From Avena insularis (lineage: Eukaryota; Streptophyta; Magnoliopsida; Poales; Poaceae), in the NCBI GenBank assembly GCA_023614405.1, contig CM042690.1:664090802-664154801 (forward strand): 64,000 nt of DNA. The letters are read 5' to 3'. The first letter of the stretch is position 1, and each line of letters begins with the position of its first letter. A program made the position numbers and the translations under genes. The notes under the pieces were generated by a model that did not search any database, was not told the DNA's origin, and saw nothing but the letters and a program-made list of their open reading frames with translations. This document shows positions 24,910 through 38,200 of the stretch, one piece after another.

Positions 24910-26510
24910 ATGCCGAGGGCGCCGGGGAGCGGCTTCTCCGGGTCGGTGAGGCTCAAGTACGTGAAGCTGGGGTACCAGTACCTGGTGAACCACTTCCTGA
25001 CCCTGCTCCTCGTCCCCGTCATGGTCGCCACCGCGCTCGAGCTGCTCCGCCTCGGCCCCGACGAGCTGCTCACCCTCTGGCGCTCCCTCCACCTCGACCT
25101 CGTCCACATCCTCTGCTCCGCCTTCCTCGTCGTCTTCGTCGCCACCGTCTACTTCATGTCGCGCCCGAGGCCAGTATACCTCGTCGACTACTGCTGCTAC
25201 AAGCCCTCCCCGAGCTTCAGGGTGCCCTTCACCACCTTCATGGAGCACATCAAGCTCATCAGCAACAACGAGAAGAGCCTCAGGTTCCAGACACGGATCC
25301 TCGAGCGCTCCGGGCTAGGGGAGGAGACCTGCCTCCCGCCGGCGAACCACTACATCCCGCCTAGCCCCAGCATGGAGGCGGCCAGGGCCGAGGCGCAGCT
25401 CGTCATCTTCAACGCCATCGACGACCTCGTCCTCCGCACGGGGATCAAGCCCAAGGACATCGACATCCTCGTCGTCAACTGCAGCTTGTTTTCTCCCACG
25501 CCCTCCCTCTCCGCCATGATCATCAACAGGTACAAGCTACGCAGCAACATACGCAGCTTCAACCTCTCCGGCATGGGATGCAGCGCAGGACTCATCTCCA
25601 TCGACCTCGCAAGAGACATGCTACAGGTAAATACTACTCCACTACTAGTCAAATTCCATTCTGAACCGCCGACGAAAACCACTCTTCTCTACTATTCCAC
25701 TTCATCACTTTTCTCTACTCCCAACCGCTTGTACAGGTGCACCCGAACTCGAACGCGCTGGTGATTTCCACGGAGATCATCACGCCCAACTTCTACCACG
25801 GCAGCCGGCGGGACATGCTGCTGCCCAACTGCCTCTTCCGGATGGGCGCGGCGGCGATCCTGCTCTCCAACCGCAGGCGCGAGGCGGCGCGGGCCAAGTA
25901 CAGGCTCATGCACGTCGTCAGGACGCACAAGGGCGCCGACGACCGCGCCTACCGCTGCGTGTACGAGGAGGAGGACGACGAGGGCCACTCGGGGATCTCC
26001 CTCTCCAAGGAGCTCATGGCCATCGCCGGGGAGGCGCTCAAGTCCAACATCACCACCATGGGCCCGCTCGTGCTGCCCATGTCGGAGCAGCTGCTCTTCT
26101 TCTTCCGCCTCGTCGGACGCAAGGTCATCAACAAGAAGTGGAAGCCGTACATCCCGGACTTCAAGCTCGCCTTCGAGCACTTCTGCATCCACGCCGGCGG
26201 CCGCGCCGTCATCGACGAGCTGCAGAAGAACCTGGACCTGTCGCCCAGGCACGTGGAGGCCTCCCGCATGACGCTGCACCGGTTCGGCAACACCTCCAGC
26301 AGCTCCCTCTGGTACGAGCTCGCGTACATCGAGGCCAAGGGGCGCATGCGCAAGGGGGACCGCGTGTGGCAGATCGGGTTCGGCAGCGGATTCAAGTGCA
26401 ACAGCGCCGTCTGGAAGTGCCTCCGCACCGTCAAGGCGCCCACCGACGGGCCATGGGACGACTGCATCCAGCGCTACCCCGTCCACATCCCGGAGGTCGT
26501 CAAGCTCTGA
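24910..26510 (+). CDS. KCS: 3-ketoacyl-CoA synthase (very-long-chain fatty acid elongase condensing enzyme)
   Basis: Two exons, 24910-25626 and 25737-26510, joined across a 110-bp GT-AG intron, encode 496 aa, the normal length for the FAE1/KCS family. These enzymes sit in the ER membrane and condense malonyl-CoA with long-chain acyl-CoA, the first step of elongation towards waxes, cutin/suberin and sphingolipids. Visible are two N-terminal membrane segments (about 26-46 and 63-84), the FAE1-type body, the active-site Cys224 in GMGCSAG, His391 in CIHAGGR and Asn424 in RFGNTSS. These positions match the FAE1 triad. The N-terminal [15 protein letters not shown] and the C-terminus resemble the KCS11/KCS20-like subgroup, but the exact paralogue is not certain. 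The gene appears intact, with a TATA-like box upstream and very GC-rich exons typical of grass genes. Confidence 0.96.
25627..25736 (+). other. KCS intron
   Basis: 110 bp, starting gtaaatac and ending cttgtacag, AT-rich compared with the exons. Splicing keeps phase 0: codon 239 (CAG) is followed by GTG CAC CCG. Without removal the frame runs into non-family sequence. Confidence 0.9.
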
Positions 26511-28352
26511 TGGATGGAATCATCCGCCGCCGTACCCTGCCTGCCTGCATGATGTACGTGTCCCCCAAAACTTGGAGCTTTGCGGGGGCGCTCTTCTTCC
26601 TCTATCTCCGTCGCAATTTCTTTCTTTCTTTCTTTCTTTCTTCTCTGAATTTCCTTTTTTTTCCTCTTGGCGCTATAAATTAAATTAAAAGAGGATTAAA
26701 TCGATACTCGTGGGATTCGTCACATAAGGAGAGATCGATCATTCTCACAGGAGATTTAATTAGCTACCTACATATTTAATTCGACGACGTGGACGTGGGG
26801 GCGTACGTACGTGGTCGTTAAATTGTTCGTGTCACGAATTTCCACGGGAAATTTGTAATCCATATTTGTAACTGGAGTGAAAGGGATGCAATGCATGATC
26901 CTGATAGGCACCGGCCGGGAGAGTCCTACTTCATTGGCTGACAATTAAATTCCATTTCGATTGTGTAATTCTGCATGACTTTTCCTCACATGCATATACT
27001 CCCGTATGGCCAGTGTAAACATTACTATTCGACCAAAGCGTCCATTTCCAAGAAAAAAAATGCTCCCTTATTGTGTATAGTCCAGTTATATACGACTGTC
27101 AGAGTATCATATCGTTTTAAGAAAACTGTCAGGGTATCATATAGTTTGGTGACAGAATATGAGTATAATTACAAGACGAGAAGGAGATATTACAGTAGTT
27201 TTTAAAAAGTAATCATATTCTGTGATTTTCAAATGCAAGCACGAATCATGATCTATTATTTTTATTTCAGAGAAACGACTTGAGCAATATCTTGAATCGA
27301 ACTCATGATCCATCCAATTACTGTAAGAACCAATTGGAATGAAGTCGTTCAAAACACAATGCGCTGTCTAGTACTAGTAGTAACTAGGGATCAGATACGT
27401 GGGTCGTCGCCGCCCGACAAGGTGTACGCTACGGCGCCCAGCGCGACGGCGCGGCGTGGGTCGTCGCCGCCCGACAAGGTGTACGCTACCGGAAGCTCGG
27501 GTGTGGCGTTGCGTGGGATGGGCGGCACAGGCAGGCAGCACAGCTCGGTGTGGCCTGTCGTCGCGGTTGGGAGGCGTTAAATGCGTTGGGCTGGCGCCGG
27601 GTGGGTGTTGGTTGGCCGCGCCGAGCAAACGGAGGCAGCGGCTATCCTACCACTACCACCCTGGTGTTGGTGTGCCTAGCTATCCTAGTATTATCGAGCG
27701 AGTGAGTAGTCTCGTCTTCGCCTTTTGCCCCTGCCACGCTCTGGCCTGCGGTTGGCGCGGAAGGGGACGGGAGGAGGAGTTAATGGCGAGGCCGGCCAAC
27801 GCTCGCGTGGCTTTTGCTGTGGGGGAGGCCGTGCCGCCGTGGAAGTGGGAACAGGGACGCTAGAGGCGGACGGGATTTATTGCTCCCTCCGCCAGTGGTT
27901 CAGATTTGGGTTCAGAGTGCAGACAGACACGGCCTCTTTTTTTGACGTGGCAGACACGACCTCGGCTGGGCTGGGCTGGGTGTGTCCGTCCGTGCTACTC
28001 AACTCAAAAGGTCTCCTTGTCGTTGCTCTCCGCTCATGCTATCCTACAGTATCAGCCACGAGCCTCCACTCAGGGGTGCAGGTGGGACTACCCGCACAGT
28101 CCCACACAATTTAAGTGGCTGTTTCACGGGAGCCCGTGAAACTCATACGGGTGTCAACTATCTTACGTATGCCTACATATGCCTACATATACCAGTAAAT
28201 GCGTTACTGCAATTGTTGCTTGTAAAAAAATTATAAAAATATTTTAGTACATAATACGATCAATATTTAGCACTTCAATCAATTGTCTTTTCCACTTTCT
28301 ACTCGCCGTTCTTTCTATTAGGCATAATATTTGCTTGATTGCGAAATTCATA
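26511..28352. other. KCS 3' flank and intergenic DNA with short repeats
   Basis: The 3' flank holds a (TTTC)n microsatellite at 26617-26643. At 27401-27432 and 27458-27489 a 32-bp GC-rich segment (starting gggtcgtcgccgcccgacaa) is repeated with a 57-bp period. At about 28120-28141 there is a near-perfect palindrome, ttcacgggagcccgtgaa. No gene is supported. Confidence 0.6.
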
Positions 28353-28471
28353 CTCCTTCCGATCCAAATTAATATTCTCATATTTGGTAGATTCGGATGT
28401 ATCTAGCAAATAAAATATGTCTAGGTATATTCGAATCTAGACAAATGTGAAAACATTTATTTGGATCGAAG
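28353..28471. mobile_element. Stowaway-like MITE, degenerate
   Basis: About 119 bp flanked by TA, with inverted ends ctccttccgatccaaattaat and the complement of atttatttggatcgaag, and inner tagattcggatgtatctag / tcgaatctaga pairs as in Thalos/Athos-type Stowaway elements. The ends have diverged. Confidence 0.75.
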
Positions 28472-31338
28472 TAGCTTTTTTGATGTTCGCTCGACCCACA
28501 ATTTTATCTTATTTACCCGCGGTTGTCCCGCATAGTCTTTTATATGGGCTTGGGTAGTGGGCTCCGTGGGCATCCCACTCGCACCTGCACCCTGAGCCTC
28601 CACATCCCTCGGTTGCCCTACTGCAGTCTGAAAACGCTTTTGTGTTGGCCTCCTTCTGATTTATCATCGCTCGTGAGTATACCTTGTTGAACCATATAAC
28701 TCCTGCTGAACACAGCAGAATGCCAGGATCATTGACTAAGCTAGTGTGTATTCGGTGTTAGTGTATGGCATACTCCTCTGGAGTCGAGACTCGAGACAGG
28801 GTCGATGGTGTCTGGAAGTCTGGATAGAAGTGCATGACTGAGAACGTTGTCATCTCGTGCATTCCCTTTGCATGGCAGGCTGACAGTACATGTATTCAAA
28901 AGGGAACAGTATTGGGCTACTAATCATTTATATCGCCTAAAATTCAGGCAAATTTCATCAGCAGTCGAGGTGCCGTGTCGGCTGCAGTGCAAGCATTCGT
29001 CTCTCTCAACACCATACCGGCGTACTGTAGCTTGCTAACAAACTGACGGCCAATTTTGTTTGTGCCGCATTTGTGTGCAAGAAAACATGAAAGTGATTTC
29101 ATGTAGTAAGAGAATAATTATCAACAGTGATCGCATCTTTCTGAACTAGACGCTGCTCGATGGAAAATTGAGAAGCAGAAGCAACAACCACATGAAGCTG
29201 ATGCGCTAGACTGGTAAGTAGTAGTACTCTTTAGGGTCCCTACCCAAGCTCCTGAAAGAACATGTCCTATAAATAATCTCAAAACATATACAAAGGAGAC
29301 CAGTTCTGAAATGTACTCCAACTTGTGTAGCTAACTTCCCGCCGCAAATTTTGCTTGACAAAGAGGCGGTTACCAAAGAGTTTCTGTCCTCTCACATGCC
29401 AAAAACATGAGCAAGATATCCGATCCATTTGCCTCTTGGCTGGGGAATGTTTCTCGTTGACAGCATGAACTGAAGCAATTTGACAAGTGAAGAAACAACA
29501 ACTTGCTACACGCGTTTAGAAGAAACTTTGCTAGGCAAGCTTATGCGGACAAGTCTAACTACATTATGACCCCCTTGCCTATGATTAACAATAAGTCAGG
29601 AACACATCTAATCTGTAAAAAAAAATGTATCTGGCAACTTTGCTCGGAACAGTAGGTTATTGCTGCTTCATCCCACCGGTCAATCCAGAACTTGCAAGGA
29701 TATTTCTAACAAAAATTTAAAATGACGACAAGCGTCCAGACAGTTCAATTATTTGCAGTGATATTAGACTTCTTAATTTCTTATGCTTGGCGAATATGTT
29801 AGCATGTTACTTAACTAGTTCTTCAATGCGTTATTGAACTACTGAAGATTGAATATCTTCATATGACCAGTCAAAATGTTGTGATTCAACATTCATAGGA
29901 AATCAACATAGGAGTAATTGGATGATTTGGTTTTGAAATGTTTGCAAAGGGTTGTATGTTCATTTAATAGAAAGGGGGGCTCTTCTCCGCTCTGATTTTA
30001 AGTGCAGACACAAACTAATGGTGGGATGAAACATAATTCTAAAATAGATGGTGAGGACAGGGAAATTCAATGACATGTCAAGAAGATGTGGTAAGCCAGA
30101 ACAACAAAGAAGTGGCAAAAGTCGGGAGGGGTCAAGAAAAGGGGATAATTCTCACCAACAAAAAAAAAAAGAGGATAGTACAGATCAGCATTATAATGCA
30201 CATAACGTCCCAATTGGACAAACCTCAAGACAGAGAAGCAATACTTGGCAGGCATTTATGTCTAAGCAATCATAGAAAAAACAGTACTAGCGTTTTGTAT
30301 AGTAACACTAACTGAATTCCATAGCAAGGCTCAACCTTAAGTTTCCAGGGAGGAGAAATGTACTGTCCATACTGCCAGATTAAGTCAAAAGATAAATTCC
30401 TCCTAATCTGACAGAGTCGGCGTTAACTCCATAGCCTATTGGTGTTAAGGAGATTTATCAGAGAAAAGTGATTGTATTTAACCAGGTCTTGCTGTTCACC
30501 AAGCAGTCAATTATTATAAATATATAGCTTGTATAACTGTCCTAATCTAGTTAACTCCTCCAAACACGCAACCTTAGGATGAGCTCTGTTGACATGTTGT
30601 GTTCACACATCAATTGCTATGCGTGTATAATGAGTTGCACCCCCGTATAATAATTGCAGATTCCTGTCAGTGGAGATTAGTCCATCATATATGCACGCTG
30701 TCCACTGCCCAGAAACCATGGAAGACGTTGCACAACTGAGAAGCCCACAGGTACACATCAGGGCTTAAATGAAGAAACTGAGACGGTGATTTGATTTTTT
30801 TATGGAATAACAAAAAAAACTCTTAAAGAGATAACTATGTAGATGAACTATCTTGTACTTCCTAGAACAGAATTTAGCCCTCCAGAGTTGAAAGAAGAAA
30901 AAATGGCTAGAAAATAGCTGGCATATAAAGGATCCACAATTCATATCTCACCGGGACAAGTACTACTACATGGATATAAATGTCTGAAGTTATAATATCT
31001 GATACAAGTGGCATGTGATTTCTTTTAACACGAACCTTGATTCCTAAAGATGTGGTGCCATGTGCTACGACTGAGTTTGAAGTTATGAGCAAAAAATACA
31101 TAATGTAGTGTTTTACTAATGCTTATTTTACAAGGAAATTTGTGAAGCATATTCTTTCTTTTGAGAGACACCCAATAAAAGGGACCATGCACAGCAAGAT
31201 TTTACCAGAAAATAAGGGCACAAAATACTTGCATATCACATAAATACAAAATCCATGGTACACGGAAACTTTGAGATGAGATGGGAGCAATAAACATATG
31301 CTAAAGAGAGGGGTAGAGAATTACAGTGTGTATGAACT
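28472..31338. other. Intergenic stretch, no supported gene
   Basis: About 2.9 kb of AT-rich DNA between the Stowaway copy and the 3' end of the plastid L15 gene. I see no coding region with family resemblance, no RNA gene and no clear mobile element. Part of the right end is the 3' untranslated region of the L15 gene (31338 downward). Confidence 0.5.
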
Positions 31339-34300
31339 CTATGTGGAAGTGGCGTCAGATTCACCAGCCGCACCATTTTTCTTTTTGAAGTACTCTTCAG
31401 CGCGAGCTTGGTTCTTCACGTAAGCTGCTGGTAGCCACTTCTTCCGCTTGGGCAACACTGTTAAAGTACAGCCAGCTGCCTCGAGTTTCTCCTTGGCCGA
31501 GGAGGAGAATGCCCCAGCCTTGATGTTCAACTTGACTGATACATCACCATCTCCTAAAATCTACATATTGATTAACAAAACATTAACATACAGTCATACG
31601 GACCAAACAAAATGGCTTTCACAAGTAGCAGATGAAGTCCATTTCAGTGCAGATGATACAAATGTGTAGTTATTTCTGAAACTGTTTATTTAAAGGAAAA
31701 GTGTAAGGGAAGCCCTGGCAGAGAGTGAGCTAGGCTCACTCTGAAGGTATTGTTCATAATACTAGTTTCATTAAAGCATGTTAATGGGATGTCCGATTGA
31801 TAAAACACATTATACTCCTCCTGATGCCTATGAAAACTTAAAGACCCAGTTATCAGTCAATGATCAGTATCCAATAAGACTTCACTGCCTGGCACTACAA
31901 TAAAATGGGTACTTTTCAGTCAGCGGTGCTCATAAATTGGCTCAGCGGTTATCTGCTGAAATCAGAAAAATGGGAGAAGCGGTGAATGCCATTTATGGAA
32001 AAACATATGCTATGCCAATGTGCCAATAAGGTTAGAATTTTGGGATGGTGAGTGGCTATTCATGCACTAGCAACCAGGAAAAACAAATGGCAGCGAACAC
32101 TGGAAAATTCTGGTACTTGTGACATATGTGAGCTTGCATACAAGTATAGCTCCCACGTTACTGTCATGTGCATGAAGGCTGGAGCTCGGGGACATAAGTT
32201 GCATTGGCACTGGACTATTCCAGCAGAACATATGTACAGGTATACAGGACCACGCTGGTTTACTTTGTCGCTGGATTTAAAATTTTAAATACTCCCTCTG
32301 TCCTGAATTAGAAGTCACAGATTTGTCTAGATTCGCATGTATCTAGACACGTTTTAGTGTACAGAAACACACGAATGTAGACAAAACTGCGACATCCTTT
32401 TTTGGACGGAGGGAGTAGCAAAGAAATTCGAGCTTTAGTGTTTCTTATGATTTGGAGAGCTTGACACCATGACGGCATTATTCATTTTAAAGGAGATTCT
32501 ACTATCCATGACTCGGCTCAACTTCTAATGGACTAGGCCCAGTCCATACAACATGGGTAACAAATCTGAAGCTGTGAAAGGAAAATGGCCCATGTTCTAT
32601 CCTGGTTTTCTTGATGTTGAGAATACTAATATCTCTAACTCATGGATGCAGCGGCCTCGTGGCCACCAAAAACTAATGTTGATACATCATATCGGAAGGT
32701 AATGGGTGGTGCTTCAATTGGAGTTACCCCTGATTATATAGGTGCGGTTGTCCTAGCTGTCTCAAAAAATATCAATGCATATTCATATGCAGAGGGTCAT
32801 GCTTGACTCGAAGGACTTTCTCTGTTAATCATAAACACAACTGGTAATCCTCAAATATGAATTTTTTTTGGTAGTGAACACCCTCAACAACTCGACTACA
32901 GATAAACTAAGTTGGATTATGATGATGAGCAATGCCAACTACAATGCAACTTCTACCAGGAATTCAACTGGATAGATTAAGAGAGATACTATGAGCTCAT
33001 GCAACTGTTTGCAGGGATTTGGGATAATCATGTTACTGATTGTATTTCTTCACTTTGTGTATGTGATTGTACAAACTCAGTTATTCATTAACCAATTTAT
33101 CTTTTCCCTAAATAAATACTACCTCTGTTTGGGATTATTAGTCCTAAGGGCCAAGTTGCTAATACCAAGACACTCCATAACTCTCTCTCATTAATCTATG
33201 CATGCACCAATCGTCTTACATGGATGAGAGAAGTGAGAAGAAAAGGAGAACATGCATTGGACGATAGAAACTAATAAATGAGATAGCCCTTATAATCTCA
33301 AACAATATAAAAAAGCTCTCCGGACTTATAATCCCAAACAGAGGGAGTACATACTAACAAGTGAACCAGTGAGAACAACATCATTGCAGCATCCACTCTA
33401 CCAAATTCAAGATGGCAGGACTGCCATCTGCTGAACATCAGCTGTTACCAGCGGGAGAACACATATTGTAAGGATAAAGCTGAACTGCCCCAAGTTACGA
33501 ACTTAATATAGACAACTCTGCTAGGTCCAGTATGCAATTGCTGTGCTGCCTTGAGAAATTTAGCGAGTTAGAAGGCTTTCTGGCTACATCTCAAGGCAAG
33601 ATGATGCTAACTGTCTGTTGCATCCAAAAATAGGATACAGTTCTCGATAGCCTTGTGGATAAAACCTTATCTTATCTGTGTCAGACAACTAGGATACAGA
33701 AAGACCAATCATGTTACATAGGGCCAGAAGTTAAGCTAAACACTCAAATACAAGGACACTCAAAATTCAGTACGGATAATCAGAAAACCATCACAGGTTG
33801 TACCTTGAGTGGAAGCTTTCTTTCTCTGCCAGATGGGTTGATCAAACCCTTTGATTTCAACGACTCCAATGAAATGTCCTCACCATCCTTGAATCCACCC
33901 TGCGCTATGTCTCTCAAATTGAACGGCACGTACTTTGGCAACCCAATGTGCATTCCTGAAAAGGCGGTGTAGAACTAGCATCAGGTTAATTACTTCCCAA
34001 TCACGGGCATTCCCAAAGTTCTCGCTGTGCCGTTTAGTTCTAAGCTAGCCGAGCACATTATATCAACAATGCAGGAGGCTTAGCTTGAATGACGACTTAC
34101 CGCCGGCAATCCCGCGGAGCTTAGGGAGACGGCGGTAGAGCGGCATTTGCCCGCCCTCGAACCCTCGGCGGACGCCGGGTCCCGAGCGCGACTTCTGCCC
34201 GCGCATACCGAACCCGCAGCTGGCGCCCTGCCCCGCCGAGATACCACGCCCTTTCCGCTTCGCCCGCCGCCTCGACCCCTTCTGCGGGCTGAGGTTGTCG

Positions 34301-34521
34301 AGACGGAATTTCTCCGCGGGCCCCGCCTCCGGTGCCTCGGCCGCAGCCGCGGCGCTGCAGACGACGGTGACGCGGCGTGGGGCGCGCGCGCGGAGGGGGA
34401 GGGCCCGGCGGGCGGTGAGGGAGCGGGGAATGGCGGCGAAGTGTGAGGAGGAGGTGGTGCAGGCGGGGAGGTGGAGGAAGGTAGCGGCGGGAGCGAGGGA
34501 GAGGAGGGTGATGGACGCCAT
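31339..34521 (-). CDS. RPL15: Plastid 50S ribosomal protein L15 (uL15c), nuclear gene
   Basis: Three exons on the minus strand: 34521-34101, 33955-33804 and 31560-31339, giving 264 aa. Introns are GT-AG, 145 bp and 2243 bp; phases fit (140 codons plus 1 base, then 51 codons, then 73 codons plus TAG). Residues 1 to about 55 are rich in Ala/Ser/Arg with few acidic residues, a plastid transit peptide probably cleaved near VVCSAAA. The mature part starts [20 protein letters not shown] and runs through [35 protein letters not shown] and GRERKLPLK to the L15 signature region [19 protein letters not shown]. The protein binds 23S rRNA in the large subunit of plastid ribosomes. The ATG at 34521 is chosen because MASIT starts the transit peptide. 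The gene looks intact; two Stowaway MITEs lie in intron 2. Confidence 0.95.
32292..32415. mobile_element. Stowaway MITE in intron 2 of the L15 gene
   Basis: 124 bp flanked by TA duplications (32290-32291, 32416-32417), with inverted ends ctccctctgtcc and ggacggagggag and inner gatttgtctagattcg / cgaatgtagacaaa arms. Typical grass Stowaway (Tc1/Mariner-derived). Confidence 0.92.
33119..33347. mobile_element. Stowaway-like MITE in intron 2 of the L15 gene
   Basis: 229 bp flanked by TA (33117-33118, 33348-33349). The terminal inverted repeats are ctacctctgtttgggattat and the complement of ataatcccaaacagagggag, about 26 bp long with few mismatches. Longer and of a different family than the 32292 copy. 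Confidence 0.9.
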
Positions 34522-35222
34522 GGCGGTGGAGCGGAGGGCCGCGCTTGTGCGCAGCTCGCTGAGTGTGGATAGAAGAATATAGAAGGGGAGTGGGGTTTGG
34601 GAGGGAGATAAGATCAAGGATAGAGATAGGGCTATTCCCCGTGTGTTTTGGGTCTTTTCTTTATTTAAATGGTTTAAAAGGGGGGTTTCGTCAAATAAAA
34701 GAGACATACAGAAATGCAATGGAACCACACAGTTTGTAAGCATAGCACAGCGATTTACAGGTTACCTGCAGAAATTCGTACTGTATAAAGAAAGATTCCA
34801 ATCATCTGGCGATAGTTTTCTCATATATACCAAGAGAGTTTCACTGCTTCACTCTGTCAAAAAGAAAGGACTTTCACTGCTTCACAGCTCACAACAATAG
34901 TTCTGTAGTTACATCACTTGCCACTGACAGTAAAGCAAAGAGAAATATGGTAGCCTGAAATGAGCTACAGACCTAACAGTGAAACCTGCCCTCTATGCTT
35001 TGCTAGCAAAGGGGGCCCAAATGCAACAGAACTAAGCAAAACTATATATACAGGAGAGTGGAGACATACTTCACAAGAGGGCACATCATCCTGCCCATGT
35101 CTAGCGGTAGCAAGATGCACATTTTAAACCGACGCCTAAGCTTACAACCCTAGCACTTCTAAATTGTAGCAACATGCGGACGGAAAAGCTTCAGCTGAGA
35201 GAAACCAATGAAACTGTGATAG
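34522..35222 (-). promoter_or_regulatory. Intergenic region: L15 promoter and 3' flank of the protease gene
   Basis: 701 bp separate the two minus-strand genes. Next to the L15 start the minus strand reads cttctatattcttctatcc (about 34570-34588), a TATA-like stretch followed by a short leader. The distal part would hold the 3' untranslated region of the SprT-like gene. Confidence 0.45.
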
Positions 35223-38200
35223 TCACCCATCTGAAATGACCACAATGTCACCAACCATTGGTGAATCCGAGGTAGCTGATACAGTTCCACGGCCAGATTG
35301 ATCTGCAGCAGCTACATGATTACTCACAGGATGATGTGGCAACAACCTTTCGTCCACTTGAGAAGCAGGCACAATTTCAGATCGGTTATCATCCCCTGCA
35401 CCTTGAGAACAAGAACTGGAAGTAGTACCCCCGAAACCATTGTTTGGTTCCGTAGCCTGAGAACTTTGCAGTAACTTCTGCCGTTTTCTCCTTTCGGTTC
35501 TTTTATTTATCAAAGGTACCTCGTCTTCGTCAGAATTATCTACAAAATAATAATTCATCCGTTCGATTAGTACCGAGTAGGAACCATCCCACTTGCTTAT
35601 TTTCCTTTTCTTTTGTCTGCTGCACCCTTGGTTCTTTTTTATTGCTTCTGTTCTTGGTCTCTTTGGTGGTTGCTGAGCAGTTGTGGCGGTCAGGTGGTCA
35701 AAGCCAATGTCATTTGACAATTTGATTTTTTTACTAGACCTGCCCCCTGAAGAGGAGCCCAATCTTTTTGAATTGTCAATTGCATCGTCAGTAGGATGAA
35801 AGAACTTAGCTGATGCATCTTCCCGTTCATGTTTATTTCTTGTCCCGCACTTACTTGATGTATGTTTGGCATGCCAACTTCCACCGGCTGATTCATCAGC
35901 CTTGCACTCATCAAGTGTTTCTTCAGCTGAAGAAGCTGTCAAGATCAATGAGCAATACTATTACTATACTATGAAGAATCATCCAGATATTTCTAGATCA
36001 ACTACGTCTTAAGGCAAAAGTTACCTATTGAACGCTTTAGTCTCACACGGCCTGTTGGTGATTCTCGAACTGGATAATAGCTACCGGAGCAATGCTTCTC
36101 ATGCCTGCATGACAGTCAAAAGTTCAAATATATGGAAAAGAGAAGCCGAAAAAGGGTGCAAGTTGGATAATCTGCATCAAAGCAATAATCTAGCCAAAAC
36201 AGGGTGCCTGAGGAAAAGTTATTTGGTACGATTTGCATCAAAGCAATAACCTAATCTGCATTCGGAGATTTATTCAATTTTCTCTCAGGTTTACGTCAAG
36301 GTGCCCAATAATTGTTTAGGTTGGAAGTTGTTTCATTAACGACATCGGTGTCACTGACTTGATGATATTCCTTATTTGTGGTACATATATCACCTGGGTT
36401 ACTCAACAACTTTCACACAAAGGGAGTTTTCCATTATATGTTTAGAAATAACTATAAATACATGTGCACTAGACTATAGGTATATATGTAATTATGTATA
36501 CATTGGCACACCGAAAAATATATTGGGTATGCCAAAGAAATGAAAAAACTGTGACAACAACTAAATAGGTAATGCTTTTTGTTGAGGATGAAAGAGACAC
36601 AGCTCGATGGAAATCATCTTTGTTGCGAGATGAAAGAAAGGAAATAATACATTTGAGATATTGTTGTGTCCATGAAAACCTTTCTTTTTGTTGCGAGATG
36701 AAAGAGACACATCTCGATGGAAATCATCTTTGTTTTCACAGCACTAACTATAACATAGTACCCCAGAATGTCCACATACAAAGTACTAAAATAAGAAAGC
36801 TACCGTTCATCATTGGTCTCATGATTACTGACTGTCATGATGCGGTTTTTCATCTTGTTTGTTATTCAACACATCTTGCTGCACAATTCGATCACTTATC
36901 TTGTGGATCCTACTTTTATACGTATACAAACAAAAAACAACGATGTTTCAATGCACATAGGAAACAATAGGTTATAAGGTAGATAGGATTAAAACGAATA
37001 TACATGTACATATAGATACTGGTCTAAGATATCTTGATGATTTTTCTTCGAGATCGTAGGTCTTGCAGCAGTTGTACCAGTGCGAGGGCTTGAAAAGGAT
37101 GTAGTATCCTGACAGGTTTATATCACTGCAACCACAAATGGAGAAGTCAATGCTATTACCCTCCTGCGGCTCGAGGTCCACCTGGCACATGGGATTATTT
37201 CGAGACAGAGGATGTGAGCGTTGTCTTCTTAATCCATAGCATGTCGAGATACTACATCCTTGCGAAGCCCCACAATGGTACTGAGTTGCTGCAGAACCTA
37301 CCATCTTGAAGAAAATCATCAAGAGATTGCAAACAAAGTGATGGGGGACAGTAGTGAGAATAAAACAGAAATAAAATTCAGTACTAGCTTCTACACACTT
37401 CTACTATATTCTAGGTGATTTGGTCCATTAGTCATATGTGTTGTAGTAGTTTCTAGAGTGTTCTAGTGTGAGTTGCAACCATGTTGTTTGTGTTTGCTTT
37501 TCTAGTTTTAAGTAGCATTCTCTAGAACCTTCTAGCTATAAGTAGAACTAAGTAGCGGAGGCTCATGAGGCCTATAAATAGAGGTCCTCACCTCTAGCTA
37601 TGGAACCCGGACTATGCACCCACTACCTATCAAATAAATGGAACCTTGTGTTCTTGTTTTAGATTTTGGATTAGATCTAGTATGTTGAGAGTTTTGGATT
37701 GAACTCTTGACAGCCCCCGCCCCTAGAGCGATATCTAGCCCAGCACGTTGGAGTGGTTCCTTCAACTTTTGTGCTGTCTATATTGTAGCAGCAAGGTGGA
37801 GTTGTTCCTCCACAACCTTGTGCTGCATCAGGTGGTATCAGAGCCTTGCTGATCCATTCCAGTTTTTGGTGTTCTATTGGAGACGAAGCTGCAGCTAACA
37901 ATGGAAGGATTGGGAAAGAGAATGGATGCTGCAGAACAACAGATCCGAGCGCTGCGTGAAGATCCAACACATTCAATATGGCAGACTTAGCTTTTCATCA
38001 TCCATAACAAGCACTCTATGAAGATAACTCGAGGTCGAGATGATGAGGGACAGTAATGAGAATAAAACAGAAATAAAATTCAGTACTAGCTTCTACACAC
38101 TTCTACTATATTCTAGGTGATTTGGTCCTTTAGTCATATGTGTTGTAGTAGTTTCTAGAGTGTTCTAGTGTGAGTTGCAACCATGTTGTTTGTGTTTGCT

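Noticed and set aside
24637..25248. 203-codon minus-strand open frame
   Set aside because: Antisense of the KCS leader and exon 1; acidic low-complexity translation with no domain.
25692..26486. 264-codon open frame on the minus strand
   Set aside because: Antisense shadow of KCS exon 2, caused by high GC at third positions; no family resemblance.
26138..26683. 181-codon plus-strand open frame overlapping KCS exon 2
   Set aside because: Out-of-frame shadow of the KCS coding sequence.
36972..37322. 116-codon minus-strand open frame in SprT intron 5
   Set aside because: Cys-rich but not recognisable, and no splice sites link it to the gene; may be a fragment of an unknown element.
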